The notes: generated by a model not told the origin, from the sequence alone. Positions 45,575-58,257 are shown, numbered from the stretch's first letter. The stretch is DNA of 64,000 nucleotides from Oscarella lobularis (GCF_947507565.1 NC_089176.1:682001-746000); one strand, 5' to 3'. Translations and numbers: made by a program.

Positions 45575-48427
45575 TTATTTGTAAATAAATAAAGTATTTC
45601 TTCGTATACTTACAGTTGCTAGTCCCAACGAGAGGTTCGTGTGGTTACGCTCGTTTGAGGCCGCAAGTCTAGTCATAGCATTTCGTTTGCATGCTGCTGT
45701 GCTGTTACGTCTCTTACTTGGATTGACTGGCGGATTTCTACTGACGCGAACAAGTGTCTCGGCATCGTCAGTCCACTGATCGTGATCATCTTCCATCATA
45801 GCAGAACTGCACATACACAGAATTCATAGCCTGACTATGCATTACGACTCCCCTCTGAGAACTCTTACTGAATGATATGATGCTTTTCCTGAGCCTGGGT
45901 GGATGCATCTTCGCTGAAGAGAATTGTCGCGTGTTTGGGCGGCACAACGCACGTCGGCAAGATGCCGCGAGCGCCGGTCGAGACAACGGGAAGAAACCCG
46001 TGAAAGACCAGAAGCCCGTCAACGAGAAGCTAAGTTTCAAATACGAGCAAAATACTGACTAGGATGTCTATTTTTTACACTGAATTCTTTCACGCCTCGT
46101 CTGGGAGTCTTGCTATAGTTCCAAAGACGTATCATTGATACGGTAACGGGAAAATCAAAACAAACGTAAAGAAGATTGATCTGCTTTGAAAAAATAAATA
46201 TAAAAAATCAAACTGGTTAGTTCATCTCGCCTGCTGATCGAGAATCGGGGCGAGCCACGTGTGTCGACCGTCGTACGTGTCATTGATGCCGTCGACAAGC
46301 TTATCCGGCGTACGAACGTCGCCCGAGACACCGTCAAGAACGTTGATACTGCTCGGAAAAGCGGCAACATCTAAGACATTAATCGTAACTATTTAGTCGT
46401 AAAATTCTTCGCGTACTTTTGGCCCTGAGCTCGATCTTCTCTCCGCACTCATCGTACATTTCGAGCCCATTGATGCCGATATAGTACAAATCGCCCCACG
46501 TGGACATGAGCTGGAACTGAAAGACAACTAAAGAGAAGGAAATAGTCTCTGCGGTTTCCAATTGGTATTATTAGGATACAGCCGGTTGGTATCAGTGTCG
46601 AATTGGGTCGGAATTTTTCTATTCGGGTCGTTGAACTGAAATCAATCGTCTGACCAAAATCGAAGTGAGTGTTCCCGGGACCTGGGGAGATGTCAATCCT
46701 TATAAATAAAGGCTAACACATTCCGTTCTCTCTAAACCTTTTCTCAATAAAAATCCACCAGGAGGAGACACAGATCGTCCATCAAGAGCAACAAAAACGA
46801 GTTGGGCCTAACCAAGTCAATAAAATTAAATAATCGCCTATTTTTCAGCGTACCCCTCGATGCGTGTCATCCGGCGATTTATTGTAATTCCACACACGCA
46901 GGCCAGAAATCGAGGAAGCGCGCCCCAAGTCGACGGTCACGAGGTGATCGCCACCGTCTGTAAAAGGCGCAAGCCACATGTGCTCGTCAGACATTGTCAC
47001 GTTGACACCATCAATAAGACTAGAAGAAATATTTGACAAAAAACAAATCAATAGAAAGGAAGCGCGCGGAGCACTTTTCCAAAACGCGACAGTCGTCCCC
47101 GTACTCAGGCAAATCGTTAACGTCACGTGGCGTAGCCTTTGTCCAAGTAAATGACCGTGTATCGCACAACAGCAAAAGATCTCACTGACTCACCTGAAGT
47201 TGCTCCGGTTGTATCTCCATAGCGACCCCGTCAGCGCCCACGATCTCGATTCCCGTCAGTCCGAAATAGTGAGCATCACCCCAAGTCGTTCTGAAATTCA
47301 GCTGCAAAACTAAAAGCAGAAGCACGATAAGAGAGAGATATAGACACATCGCGTGCTATAGATCCAAACATCGTCCGCTGATGCCTTGATCGTCCAAACG
47401 AACGCGAGATTGAGTCAGAGGACGAATATCGTTACCCTCTTCCTCGACATCATTTTCCTACGTAATGAATGGCACGTCTGACTATTTTCTGTCGACGTTG
47501 ATTTTACGTCGTCTTGTTTGGCGGTGTCCGGTCGCTGGTGTCGTCTCCCTTCGGTGCCGCCGCCGCCGCCGCCGTCGCCACACGCATCCTCGTCATCCCA
47601 ATCCATTTCGCCTTGAAACGTGTCGTCGAATTGAGCCACGCGAGCCAGGACGTCGTCGTTAGTGGTGAAAAGAATAGTCTGAAAAAGAAGTGGTCATCTA
47701 TTAATTATTCTAAAAGTCTATATAGGACTTACGTCGCCGAATGCCTCTGATCCACCAATAAGGCCACCACAAGCACTAAAACACGAAGAGAATCTTCCCA
47801 CTGATTTTTTTCCTAACGGTTTTATCCCAAACCGAGCAATCTCTCCATCGAATATTAGCATATCGTCGAGTTTCATGACGACGTGTCTCGCACCTCGCGC
47901 GGAATGAATTCGCGACTTGTTGTAATTCTAAATGCGTACGTCACACAAGGGCGGCGGCGGCGGCGGCGGCGGACTCGACTTACCCACACTCGTATCATAG
48001 CCAATGTCTCGCTTTTCTCGAAATCAAGACAAACCAAGTGTCGCTTGCCGGACGTAAACGGCGTCAACCAGACGTGCAGATCGTCTCTAGAAAAACGGAC
48101 ACCGTCAATCTCATAACAGAGATTTTTCACAAAGACTCGCCTTGTTCTATTCACCCCGTCCAAAAGATTTTGCACCACTCGAGGATCGCTGTCGTACTCT
48201 GGCAAGACGTTGATGTCAGCCGGATCGGCCGAAATCTAATAAATAACGCGCGACGTCGTCTGCTTTGTTTGTAGACAGACTGCTTTTCTACTTGTTTGAT
48301 TTGAATCGGTTTTCCGCTGTCGGAAAATGCTTCGATTCCGTTCAAGCCGACGTAATGCAGATCGCCCCACGTTGAACGAATGTCTATGGTGAGTCTGCGA
48401 CCGGACGGTAATTCGGGAATAGAAAAA

Positions 48428-48465
<38 letters not shown>

Positions 48466-51400
48466 CGTCTCAGCAACCGTCGCACTACGAAAAGTCCGCT
48501 CAGTCAGTCCATAATCATTAAATGTACATTAAACATAAGCTAACCTCTGATTCTCGCTGTTTTCCTCCGCCCGACTATCGCTATCCATTCCTAAGAGCAC
48601 CGAAAGGTCATGTGAAAATCGGATGCAAGTAATTCGGTTTCGTTCGCGTAGAAACTAAACTAGGAGGTATCGATTTCCCCACGGCAAACAGATTCGAAAG
48701 CAAAGCCAAAGACACCCCCCGGGAGAGAAAGGAAGAAAGTTAACCGCTTACCTTGAGGAAATGCCGCATTGGGCGCGATTCTTCCGAGGTGGGATTTACG
48801 AAATTGATCGAGAGATTGCAGGCATTCCTCAAGAGAAATCGATTCCTTCCAACTACACAAAATTAAGCCTCAGTCGACCTTTTTCATAGATCCCTACCTC
48901 CGTCTCTGCCTCGGCGTTTCCTCGCTGACAAGCGGACCGCCGACGGTTTCAAGCGCCTCCCCCAGCGAAACCTTTGCAACCCTCGCAGAATCGTCAACAC
49001 TTCGGCTCGGCATCGGGCTGTCGGCGACAGACTGTCGTTCGCCACCACGTCGACTGCGAGACGAAACGTTGCCGCGATCGACTGGACTGCTAAAATATCA
49101 AAAACTACATTTCAGTTCTACCTACGGATAAAGCTACTTTGCCTATTGAAATTCTTGCTCGGTTAGAAATTTATTAGGTCGAATAAATTTGTCTACCTTG
49201 GGAAAGGAGTTCCGAGGCCGAGTGGGTCGGCTTCACTCGTCGTACTTGCAAGCAAGCTCGAAAGCTCCCCGTGACTGGAACTCTGCTGTGTTCTCGATTG
49301 ACTTCGGAGATCAGAGCGCTTCGCTCCTGTCGACGTAGAATCTCTGAGCCATTGAAACTTTTCTGACGATCTACTTTCAGCTGCTCTTGACCTGCGAAAC
49401 ATTTTTACCACTCGCGTGTCTATCAAGAACAAATAATATGACTTACTCTGCTTTTATCGTCTGAAACCACTCCGGTTCGTTGTTGTGTCCAATGCTCTTA
49501 TCACGACTAAATTCACACGTTGCGAGCCTTGTGGAAGGCAAACGGATTCCCTACCTCGCGGAAAGGGCCGAATCGTCGCATTCGAGACTGTCCCTACTTG
49601 CAGTAAGACACGGATTAGACTGAGACCTAGAGCACTCTGACCAGTGAGTCCGATCTCACGCGCGCGCGGCTTTTCCTCTGATACCTTTGAAGGGGCTCGG
49701 ACAAGAAACGCTTGACAGCAGATTCGGCCACGGGATCGTCGTCCCAGTTCGAAGCGGGAGTTCTTTCCAATAGAACCGTCTTGCTCCTCTCCTCGATCGT
49801 TTCCGTCTGTGAGAAAGTCTCAGCCACGACGCAATATACGCTGCCAAGTCGCACTAACCTCATTGTCTTCCTTTTCTCTGTCTCTAGCTAAGTCAATCAG
49901 TGTAGAGTAGTCAAACACCTGATTGCCACAGCCCTAAAGAGTCGGTAAAATTAAACTCGGAGAATTTTAATTTATCGCTTACCTTGTTGACGAGGCCTTT
50001 CCAAACGAGTTCAGGGCCAACAAAAAGCCTCGCCTCTTTTACACCAATAGTCAAATCCTAAACAAGCTCATTACATCGACGCTGTGAATTGAGTACGTCT
50101 TCGTTCTCCTACTCGGAGTCCGCCGTTGTAATTCCAGACTCTTATGCGGGCCGGGCCGTTCACCGCAAAGGCAGGCAACGTGAAAACGAGCTCCAATCTC
50201 TGCCCGGACGAATAGGGGCACGACCACATGAAACGAGACTGGGTTGTCTAATGAAAAAGAAAAAGTCTACAAGCACCCGATATTCCCAAGTGGTCTCCCA
50301 ACGAGGTACTAGTCGGGCCCGACGTTGCTTAACTTCGGTGATCGGACGAGAACCGGTGCTTTCAACGTGGTGTGGCCGTAGACATTCGCCACAGCAACGC
50401 TACGGTAGAAATAGGCGAGCGTACCTTGATTTCCCCATTGACCAAAGCGCCCAGACGTCCAGGACTGACTCCTTCCGACGTTCCGTGAAGGCAAACGCGA
50501 TTGCCGTCAAGCCACAGACGCTTTCCGTCCGAACCATAAAATTGAACCTCGAAACGTAAGAAATTTGAGAAAAAGCGACAATTTCTTTACATGCAGTGCC
50601 ATTTACTTCTGTCAATCCTATTTGACTGGAATGACCCCAATTGGAAAGCAACTCCAAATGAACTTCAACGCCGTCGGAGCTCAAAAACGATCTCTCCACG
50701 TCAACGGACACGTTCACCGGTTTCCGAATAGACGTCGAATCAACAGTACTAGCCTCAGGAACATCCGAACAATTCGAATCGCTCGACACGTCCTCATTCG
50801 ATCCTTTCCTTTCCGTAGTCAAGGAAACAACAGACGATTCAACCGTTTTCAAAACGTCGGCCGATTCCGTTGACGTCGTTATTCGTCCTTCCATTGACTT
50901 TGTTGTATTGGAGACTACGTCATCGGTTTGCTGTGGCGCCGCGCAGTTTGGATTAGTCTCTTCGATGTGACCCAAAACGCGCAGGAGTCGTCTCTGCTGC
51001 CTACATGGTAGAAAGAATATCAGGCGTACCGAATGAGAGCACGCAGACTATGCGAAAAATTGTTCGTACGTTTCATTCATAAGACGAACTTTTTTCGTGA
51101 CGGCAACGACGGTCTGATCGGTCAGCGGAGACGCGGGCGGTCGCGAAAGTGATTTCGAGGGACTCGATTTCGGACTGGACTAAAAAAACGATAAAGTATA
51201 AATACACTGTTACTATTGATCTTCAATCTGGACTCACGTGAGCTGTCGTTGGTGCACTCACAGCTAAAAAAAAAAGTCAAAATTAATTTGGATCTTCCCC
51301 CCCCCCCCCCCCCCCCCCCGTCTCCTTCGCACTCTTCTTTATTCTTTCCGTCTCGTTCTGCGTCGCAGCGAGAGCCTGTTGAATTTCACTCGCATCAAAC

Positions 51401-51718
51401 TCGTCGTCGCGAGCCCTCGCTGGCCCGCCGCCAGTCAAAAGTCTCTCCTTCGATAGGGGACGCGAAAGACGACCGCCTACTAACGCTAACGAAAAGACAG
51501 AGAACCAGTGAGTGCACGTGGACAGGCGGAATATTATGTCTTAGTACAGCTTGTAAGAGACATTTCCACGGCTGACTTTCCTCGACTGGGTAGGCGACTG
51601 ACAGAACTCAGGCTGCCGAAATTAAATTTGATTACAAATAAAGCTTTATTCAAGCGAACTGACTTGGACGACGATCGCAATTGAGAAGACACGTGGGGAT
51701 CAGCCGTGTCCACCCTCC

Positions 51719-51758
<40 letters not shown>

Positions 51759-53108
51759 ATATTAAAAAAGACTCCTATGTACTTTGCTGATGTAAGTTGA
51801 CGTTGATTTTCTAAGAAACGGTATCGATAGCACGCGCTCACTTCAAGATGTCGACCTCACTTTTATTTGACGCAAAGGAGAGAACAATGACGTCCTGAGA
51901 AGACGGCACAGCGCGTTGCAAACTCGTCTCGTCATCGTCGTCGTCATCTTCTACCCAATCGAGAGAATAATCCACCACCTCCTCAATGTCGTCATCCTCC
52001 TCCTTCTCGATTATCAATAAAAATATATATATATATTTATTCTTGGTTTACTTCTTTTAATTTGCTTATTATTTCATCTGCTTCCAAACTTCTTCTCAGC
52101 GCCTTCATTCAATAGAGTTTTATTCGTGATAAGTCTTTTGAATTATGCTTCTCGAACCGGGACGTCTTCCAAGCTGATTGTTAGCTCTTCCGATTCGCTC
52201 TCGCCTTCCTCCAAGTCCTCGATTCCTTTCACCAGTTCGCCCTCCGTAAACGAAGCGGAAACGGCCTCAAAATCGTCGTCGTATTTCCCAGTCAATTTTT
52301 CTACGTCATCACGAAAAACAATTTCTCGGTGAAAAGTCGGCGAGAAGAAGAAGAAGAAGAAGAGTCAATATATTTTTACCAGATGGCCTAACTTTCATTT
52401 TTTCGCCTCCTTGCGTCTTAATTTCTAACGAATCCTACAAAAAAATTTAAAACACCATATCAAATAAGAGTTAACAGCATTTACCGTATTCCAAGCTCTG
52501 CGTTTGACCGGAGCCGTTTTCGCGCGAATTCTAGCACTAAGCCAAAATCGAACGGAATCGAGACTTCCACAACACGAATACCCGGTCTTTTACCTAGTTT
52601 CCGGGTTACCAGATTCGATTGGAGCGGCTAAGAATTGAAATCTAGATCCTCCTACGTCGCAAATAAAATTCTTTGAGTATAGTAAGCATTCTGCCTGCGA
52701 TTTTCTTGCCTGCCGTCTTCGACGGTCGCGTTTCGTCCGATTCGCGTCGTTTCGCTTGGTTTCGATCGATCGTCGAGTTGGCGCCGTTGACGTACACGGA
52801 GAAGCCCTGCTCTTTGCGCTCCAATTCGATTTGCCTGTCGTCTTTTCGGCGCAATTTCTTCAACAGGCTACGCCCCCGCGCGTTAGGGTTAGTCGTTTTC
52901 GCGATTTTGCTCAGTCGTCCTACCGATTTCTCTCTTGAATCCGATAAATGTATTCGTCGTAAGTCGAACTGGCCTCCGCCTGCGGCCGAATCGACTGCGG
53001 AATGGATGGACTGGCGTCGTCCCATAGTTTTCGCCTTGCTTTCTGCCTAAAGAACAGCTTTGCAACCTTTTTTCGCCGATGAAAGACTCACTGCCGCTTT
53101 CTTTCCAT
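45575..53108 (-). CDS. KATNIP: Katanin-interacting protein (KIAA0556 family)
   Basis: A microtubule- and basal-body-associated protein, needed for normal cilia in vertebrates. The start is 53108 (MERKRQQKARRKLWDD). An intron joins YDEYIYRIQERNR to LLKKLRRKD and LERKEQGFSVYVNGAN, the conserved N-terminus. Repeated DUF4457 units follow: LELLSNWGHSSQIGLTEV (50650), RFMWSCPYSSGQRLELVF (50235), LHYVGLNGIEAF (48360), DEHMWLAPFTDGGDHLVTVD and LRVWNYNKSPDDTHRGVR (47000-46850), TPDKLVDGINDTYDGRHTWL (46300), and VTVSMIRLWNYSKTPRRGVKEF. The C-terminus is LLVFHGFLPVV, ARGILPTCVVPPKHATILFS, then a basic tail. The end at 45575 is the stop of the last open frame, but a strong donor (ACT|GTAAGT, about 45615) could extend it. 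One intron carries a 5S rRNA gene; another is GC-AG. Confidence 0.88.
46181..46230 (-). other. GC-AG intron in KATNIP
   Basis: Between ILDQQ and INLLYVCFDFPVTVS the only junction that keeps the conserved frame is CAG|GCGAGATG..TTTCAAAGCAG|ATC, 50 bases, phase 0. The direct reading frame hits a stop two codons into it. Confidence 0.75.
48428..48463 (-). repeat. (GGC)12 tract coding poly-proline in KATNIP
   Basis: Twelve GGC units on + read as a run of about 12 Pro on the minus strand, just before FSIPELPSGRRLTIDI. Other GC-rich triplet runs lie at 47556-47577 (poly-Gly in the same protein) and 47951-47972. Confidence 0.75.
50265..50383 (-). rRNA. 5S ribosomal RNA
   Basis: 119 bases that match the animal 5S consensus throughout. 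It opens GTCTACGGCCACACCACG, has TCCGATCACCGAAGTTAAGC (box A region) and GTCGGGCCCGACTAGTACC and TGGGAGACC (IE and box C), and ends GGTGCTTGTAGAC. The first six and last six bases pair perfectly (GTCTAC/GTAGAC), as helix I needs. A T-rich Pol III stop (TTTTTCTTTTTC, 50253-50264) follows directly. It lies in the sense orientation within a 177-base KATNIP intron (50424-50248) between GEIK and TTQSRFMWS. I see no loss of key elements, so it may be a working gene of the dispersed type. Confidence 0.93.
51297..51319. repeat. Run of 23 C in a KATNIP intron
   Basis: Unbroken C23 on +, so G23 in the KATNIP transcript. Its exact length may be unreliable. Confidence 0.9.
51720..51762. repeat. (AAAT)n microsatellite in KATNIP
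   Basis: About ten AAAT/ATAA units in an A/T-rich intron. Confidence 0.95.
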
Positions 53109-53316
53109 CCTGACATACAGCTGAGTCGAAAGAAACGAGTATACACTGAATTATACGGGGATTGGTCCTAGAAAGAATTATTAATTACAAAGAGACATAA
53201 CTGCAGATCCTTTGAACAAAGCAAACTAAGCACAGAAGTCTTGACGCAACTGCTACAAAAAACAAAAAAAAACTATGAGTAAAAAGTCACAACTTCCTGT
53301 AATTTCTGAAGTAATT

Positions 53317-55558
53317 CTACTTTGCTTGCTGATGCTCCTTGATATAAGTTTTCATGACGAATCCTCGCTCACCAGTGAATGTGCCGTCTCGACTTTGCAG
53401 AGTACCCGTCCACCACATGTCATCGCTCTTATCGTCAATGCGTATCAAATCGCCCCGCTTCACCGTTAACTCCTTCGCATCTCGTCGAAGGTGAGGACGA
53501 ATGATTTTGTAGACGTCGCCAGACGGCGACGTCTGCGGTGCCGCCACTTTCGCCGTCGCCGTCTTGACATCGCCTGGATCTTCAATATCATCATATACCT
53601 CTCCGTCGTCGTCTTCCTTTTCCGGTGGCGGCGGTTGACGCGGCGCGCGAGGAGGCAGTGGGACAGCAGCCGGTGCCGGTGCCTTTGCCACTGGTGCAGC
53701 CTTGGGCGTAGGAACATTCAATAGCTTGGGCTTGGGTACCGGTTCTTCGTCCTGCTCTTCTTCCTCGTCAACATCCTCATACAATTCCTCGTCGATCGGC
53801 TCCGGTGGAAGTGATCTCGCCGTGATCGTTCGTCCCATTCCCATTTTCATCGTTTCCTCGTCATCGCTTGGGTTCTCGTAGAGCGTGCCGTCGTCGCTGT
53901 CCCCGTCGTCGCCGTTGTCTTTAGCTCCGTCCACCTGAGCAGCGAGCTCCAAATTTTTAATCCACGTCGACACGTCGTTTGAATCGTCGCCTTTGAAACT
54001 GAGCTGCGGCATGTTCGGATGACTGACGTCGAAGAGAAGGCCGTCGCCTTTCGCGAGCAATTTGACCGCGTAGCCGAGCAACACGGCGACGTCGACTCGC
54101 ACCGTCGTCTCGTTTTCGCGTTTAGCAGAATAGAGCGCGCGCTCTTTCAAGACGTAGTAGCGCTTGTCCCACTTTCCGCCGACGGCAACGCCCGTCTTCT
54201 TCACCGACAAATATCCGCACATCGACGCGCCGCTCTTCACCTCTTCCATCAGCGCATGCTTATTCGCCTTTCGTCCTGCCGTCGGCGACGAGCTTTCCGA
54301 GCCGCCGCCGCCGCCGCCGCGAGACGGCGATCGCTCTCGACGCAGACTACCGCTCGCTTTGACGATATTCGCTTTCAAACTCTTGAACGCGGATCCAATC
54401 GCTTTTACTCGTCCCCCGCTCGTGCTCTTTTCCTCCGCCGGGGACGCCGGTTCTGCCTCTTCTGCTCCCTCTTCATCCTCTTCTGTTAGCTCGATGGACG
54501 GTAGTGGTTGCGTCGGCATCGTTGGTTCCTTCTTTCCATCAAAAGTGAATTGAATATATCCGGCTTCCTTGTCCTTGTCCTTTTTCTTTTTCTTCTCTTT
54601 CTTCTTCTCCTCCTTCAATCGTTTCTTTTCCTCTTTCGCTTTCTTTTTCTCATCCTTTTTGGATAGAAATTCGACGTAGCCGCCGTCTTTGACTGCCGGT
54701 GACGACGTCGTCGGCACGTCGACGTCATCATACTCTTCGTCTTCTTCACCCAATTCCAAGTCGTCGCCGCTGACCCCGCCCCCGCCGCCGTCACCGGAAG
54801 CACTTCGTCCGACGTACTCGTCTTCCTCAGTTTTGCCTTTGGCATTGCCGAGTCCCCAATCTATTTTTCTATCGGCGTCCGCGTAATCGTAATTCTCGTC
54901 GTCGCTTCCGAGTTCGAGATCGACTTTCGCATAGCCGTCGCGTCCGACTTTGTCGGCACTGGTACTGCCACCCTGTGCCTTCATCTCCACGTATCCATCG
55001 CGCACTGTGGGAACCGCGTCGAGTCCCGGTTCCATAGGAGTGTACTCCTGGTCGTCTTGCGCTCCTCGGGCTTGTTGGACTTTTTCCTTCAGCTGGCGAT
55101 ATTTTTCTATGAGCGTCTCCGCTTGCTTACGCTCGCGAAGATTCAGCTTGTATCGAATGTCGGTGAATAGAGTGACGCCATCTGCAAAGAAAATAAAACT
55201 CGGGAGAAGAAAAACAGGGGGGCGGAGCGGGTTTCCCTTTGACCTATGCTTTGACTTCCTCGCTACCTATGGCTACAGTCTCGAAACGCGGGCGCAGAAA
55301 TCGCTAACGCAAGTCGTCTCTAAGGCGAGCTAGAGACGATAGCGGATCGGACTCGACAAGTTCCCATACGCGGCGGCGTTCCTCCCTAATGTTATCCGGA
55401 TTCCCCTCCGTCGCGTGGTTACAGTACCTCCCAGAGATTTGGCCACTTCCTCGAGCAATGCGTTCATTGTACGCGACCGGCTTGACCGTCGATTCTTTTC
55501 TGCCTTTTTCCTTGAGCTCCGTGTGAGTAGTTCTGATAGGGTACGACCGTGGGAGCAT
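53317..55558 (-). CDS. SKAP-like adaptor A (PH + SH3)
   Basis: Cytoplasmic scaffold resembling SKAP1/SKAP2, which link Src-family and immune-receptor signalling to integrins and actin. The main exon (from about 55182) opens GVTLFTDIRYKLNLRERKQ and a coiled segment ending QARGAQ. It is acidic with many Tyr motifs (YTPM, YVEM, YAKV, YDDV, YVEF, YIQF, LYEN, LYEDV, VYDDI), then a Lys-rich coil. The PH domain is MCGYLSVKKTG..KWDKRYYVLKE..WIKNLELAA, and the C-terminal SH3 is DAKELTVKRGDLIRID, MWWTGTL, GERGFVMKTYI. It ends at 53317. The first coding exon is uncertain; 55558-55320 (ESDPLSSLARLRDDL, donor at TTGC|GTTAGC) would splice in phase 1 as in its two paralogues. The SH3 lacks the usual ALYDY start. 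Confidence 0.75.
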
Positions 55559-55847
55559 AGATATTAGGAGTGGGAGTTCCTAACAGAATCCCGGCTTTGC
55601 GATGAACCAATCAGCACCTCTGGCTAATGAGATCATATTTCTAGACGTAAATAGTACACAATGACATCATAAATGTAGCAGCAGTACTTTTAGGTGCTGT
55701 CTGGCGTTCCTCAGCCGCAAAACCTACTAAAACTGCAGATTAAATAAAAGTTTATTTAATTACTGTGCTGCACTAAGGACAATGATGCCGTTTCATAAAT
55801 CTGTACGAGACAAAACGCTGTGTCTTCTACGTCTCAATTCATTACCG
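55559..55847. other. Spacer between SKAP-like A and B
   Basis: About 290 bases with the promoter of A and the 3' UTR of B. No other feature is seen. Confidence 0.4.
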
Positions 55848-57433
55848 TTAGGACTTTGTTAGACCTTTGGATTCATCGATGACGTCCACATAGTCCTCGG
55901 GACAGTCATCATCCTTGATCACGTACGTCCTTGGAACCAGACCCCGTTCGCCAACGGGCATCCCACTCTCGTCTACCAACCTCCCCGCCCACCAATTCTC
56001 ATTATCCCGAAAATCAATGAGAATCTCATCGCCTTTTCGAAATATAAGCTCGTCCTTCTCGCCGCCCTCAAAGTCATAGAGAGCACGACAAAGAAATGGA
56101 TCTTCGCCGGGAAGCGCGGGCGGCACACTGGAAAGACTAGGCATGCACGTTTCCGCTTCCTGATACTTAGCCACTTCTTCAGGGCCAAATTCGACGGGAA
56201 CCTCGTACTCGGTCGCATACGTTTTAATCGATTTCTCAATGGCGGCGACCCAGTCGTTCATCTCGCTCTCGTTCGCCGCCGCGAAATAGGACGACGCGTA
56301 TGCCGGATGTGACAATTCCATCACATGCGCCATCTTGTGCGCAAAAACTGATGACGTCATTTTGTAGTTGACCAACGAGAGGCAGTCCTTCGCCTGCGCG
56401 TCGCTCTCCTTTTCGGCGTAGGCGAAACGCTCGCGTTTGACGAGACACCAACGCCGCTTCCACCGACCCTTGCGATCGCGCTTCAAGAGGTAGCCGGATA
56501 TCGTCGCATTCGCCTTGGCATTCGTCAAGTCCATGCGCGATTTTTCGCGATGGCGAGTCGGCGCCGATGTCGGCGTCGGCGTCGCGGCTGGCGTTGGTGC
56601 CGACGCCGACGCCGGACTATCGGGCGGCGTCGATTCGTCGGCCGACGCCGTAAAACTGCCCCATGACGCGCGTTTCTTCAACGTCGCCTTGAGATTGCGC
56701 AGAGCTCTCATCATCGACACGCGACGCCCCGATCCCTTGTCCCCGCCCCCCGTTGCGCTGTCTACGATCGGTGGCACGTGATCGGCTATTTCGTCCTCTT
56801 CCAATAGCTCCAATTCGTCTTTTTCGTTGTCGCCCTTCGCAACGACGGGTGCGCTCTCGCTCTTACTTTTCTTCTTCTTCGGTTTCTTCTTTGCCTTCTC
56901 CTTTTCCTTCTTACTTTTCGGCTCCGTTGAGGCGGAAGCGGGGGCGGGGGCTTTATTTGCAACTATCGGCGTGTTTTCCTCCCCCTCGTCCTCTTCGAGA
57001 AGTTCCAACGGATCGGCACTAGGGCTACGCTCGTTCTGCTCGTCCCGCGTCGTCAGAGGCGGCGACATTTCGACGTATTCCCGTTTCGGCGAGCGTTTGA
57101 CGACATTTTCGTATCCTTTCGATTCGGGCTTTTCTTCCTTTTCTTGGCGGGTAACTGCCGCCGTTGCCGATTGCTGGCGAAGTTGTTTCAGGGCGTGGCA
57201 GATCTTCTGCTCGGCGGAGACGAGGCGATTGTAGAGAGCGGCGCGACTGCGATCGTAGTCGTTCGGTAGAACGTTCGCGCGGCCCAGTTCGAGGCAGAAC
57301 AATTCCGAATCTTCGCCGGGGAGAAAATAAAAGAGAGCGAAGCACGTCAAGGTTTCTCCTTCCTGTTTTTACGAGGCGCACCCCCGCGCTTACCGCATAC
57401 GAGATCCCGCAGTTGTTTGAGAAGCGTTTCCAT
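55848..57433 (-). CDS. SKAP-like adaptor B (PH + SH3)
   Basis: Two exons. Exon 1 (from 57433) is METLLKQLRDLVC plus one base. A phase-1 intron (GTAAGC..GCGAAG) leads to DSELFCLELGRANVLPNDYD and a helical region. Tyr motifs are GYENV and EYVEM, followed by LELLEEDE acidic boxes, a Lys-rich stretch and a Ser/Pro/Ala linker. The PH domain reads ISGYLLKRDRKGRWKRRWCLVKR and ends MNDWVAAIEKS. The SH3 is canonical: ALYDFEGGEKDELIFRKGDE, NWWAGRL, GERGLVPRTYV. The tail DDDCPEDYVDVIDE adds another phospho-Tyr-like site. The stop is at 55848. It shares layout and intron phase with A and C, so the three are paralogues; B has the best-preserved SH3. Confidence 0.82.
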
Positions 57434-57728
57434 CTCGCTCGCTGTGGCAGAAGGTGCCGTAGCGGCTAGGCAAACGGGGGAGGAGGGAGGTGCGTCACGC
57501 CGCCACAAACTGTAACAAATAGAACAAAAGGCAAGCCACGCATGCGCATTTACACACTTTTAGTAATAAAACCCGCTTTCGAGATAGTCACGTGCGAAAG
57601 AGGTCTACTTGGCGTAGGAGGGGTCACATTGAAAAATGCTGTCAGAGTTAGGAGCCACAAGTTAATACGGCATCTGGTTTCTTATTCAAACATCACCTGT
57701 GCCTGTCACCCACCATCTATGCTGTCAC
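57434..57728. other. Upstream region of SKAP-like B
   Basis: Nearly 300 bases between the B start codon and the mobile element. It is part of the divergent B/C promoter region that the element has split. The last seven bases (CTGTCAC, 57722-57728) are the left target duplication. Confidence 0.45.
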
Positions 57729-57816
57729 CATAGATATAAAAATAGAGGGATTGGCAACTCCCTCCTTATCACGTGATTTACGTGGTCCTAGGGTAGTTAC
57801 GTTCCCATTCACCATC

Positions 57817-58257
57817 ATGTCCGCTCTTGTACGCGCTCTTGAAGCTACGCTGCAGTCCAACGTCACTTCTGCCGTATCCCATCGATACGAAAAGCTGAAG
57901 AAAGACGCCGGAACGCTTCTCCAAGACGAATTTCGTCATCGTCTTCTAAAATTTGGCGAAGAGCTCACCAAAAACGTCCAGGACTGCTTTCCTGTTCTCT
58001 CTTCCCGTCCTTGGAGACCTTCCGATCGCGAAAAGTGCCTTGAAGCTTTCATGGCACTTCGAATCGACGTGCTTCCTCAACTCTGGAAGTCGTTCTACGC
58101 TGAGATTGAGATGTGCGACGACGATCCTCTGCTTCCGCAGTGTGTCAATAGGAGGCTATTTGAGATTTGTTTAAGTGAGCATTTGGAGAGTGGGGCCGCA
58201 TCTGCCAGTGCCACTGAAGAAGGCCACTCGACCGTCTGTGGATACGCAAACTTGTAA
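57817..58257 (+). CDS. Unknown 146-aa ORF inside the TIR element
   Basis: The ATG at 57817 is 15 bases inside the left inverted repeat. The product is mostly helical and charged, with no low-complexity core: MSALVRALEATLQSN, YEKLKKDAGTLLQDEFRHRL, PWRPSDREKCLEAF, ALRIDVLPQLWKSFYAEI, then a short Ser/Ala tail. It has three Cys and no metal-binding cluster, signal peptide or membrane span. I do not recognise a family, and it has no DDE or RNase-H-like signature. It could be a leftover from a longer transposase gene, a captured host exon, or an accessory protein of the element. The unbroken frame of 440 bases with balanced composition argues for past or present coding. Confidence 0.5.
   Translation: MSALVRALEATLQSNVTSAVSHRYEKLKKDAGTLLQDEFRHRLLKFGEELTKNVQDCFPVLSSRPWRPSDREKCLEAFMALRIDVLPQLWKSFYAEIEMCDDDPLLPQCVNRRLFEICLSEHLESGAASASATEEGHSTVCGYANL

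Noticed and set aside
56753-57234. Plus-strand Phe/Ser- and Arg-rich frames in SKAP-like B
   Set aside because: Reverse-strand shadows of the Lys/Glu-rich linker of the real gene.
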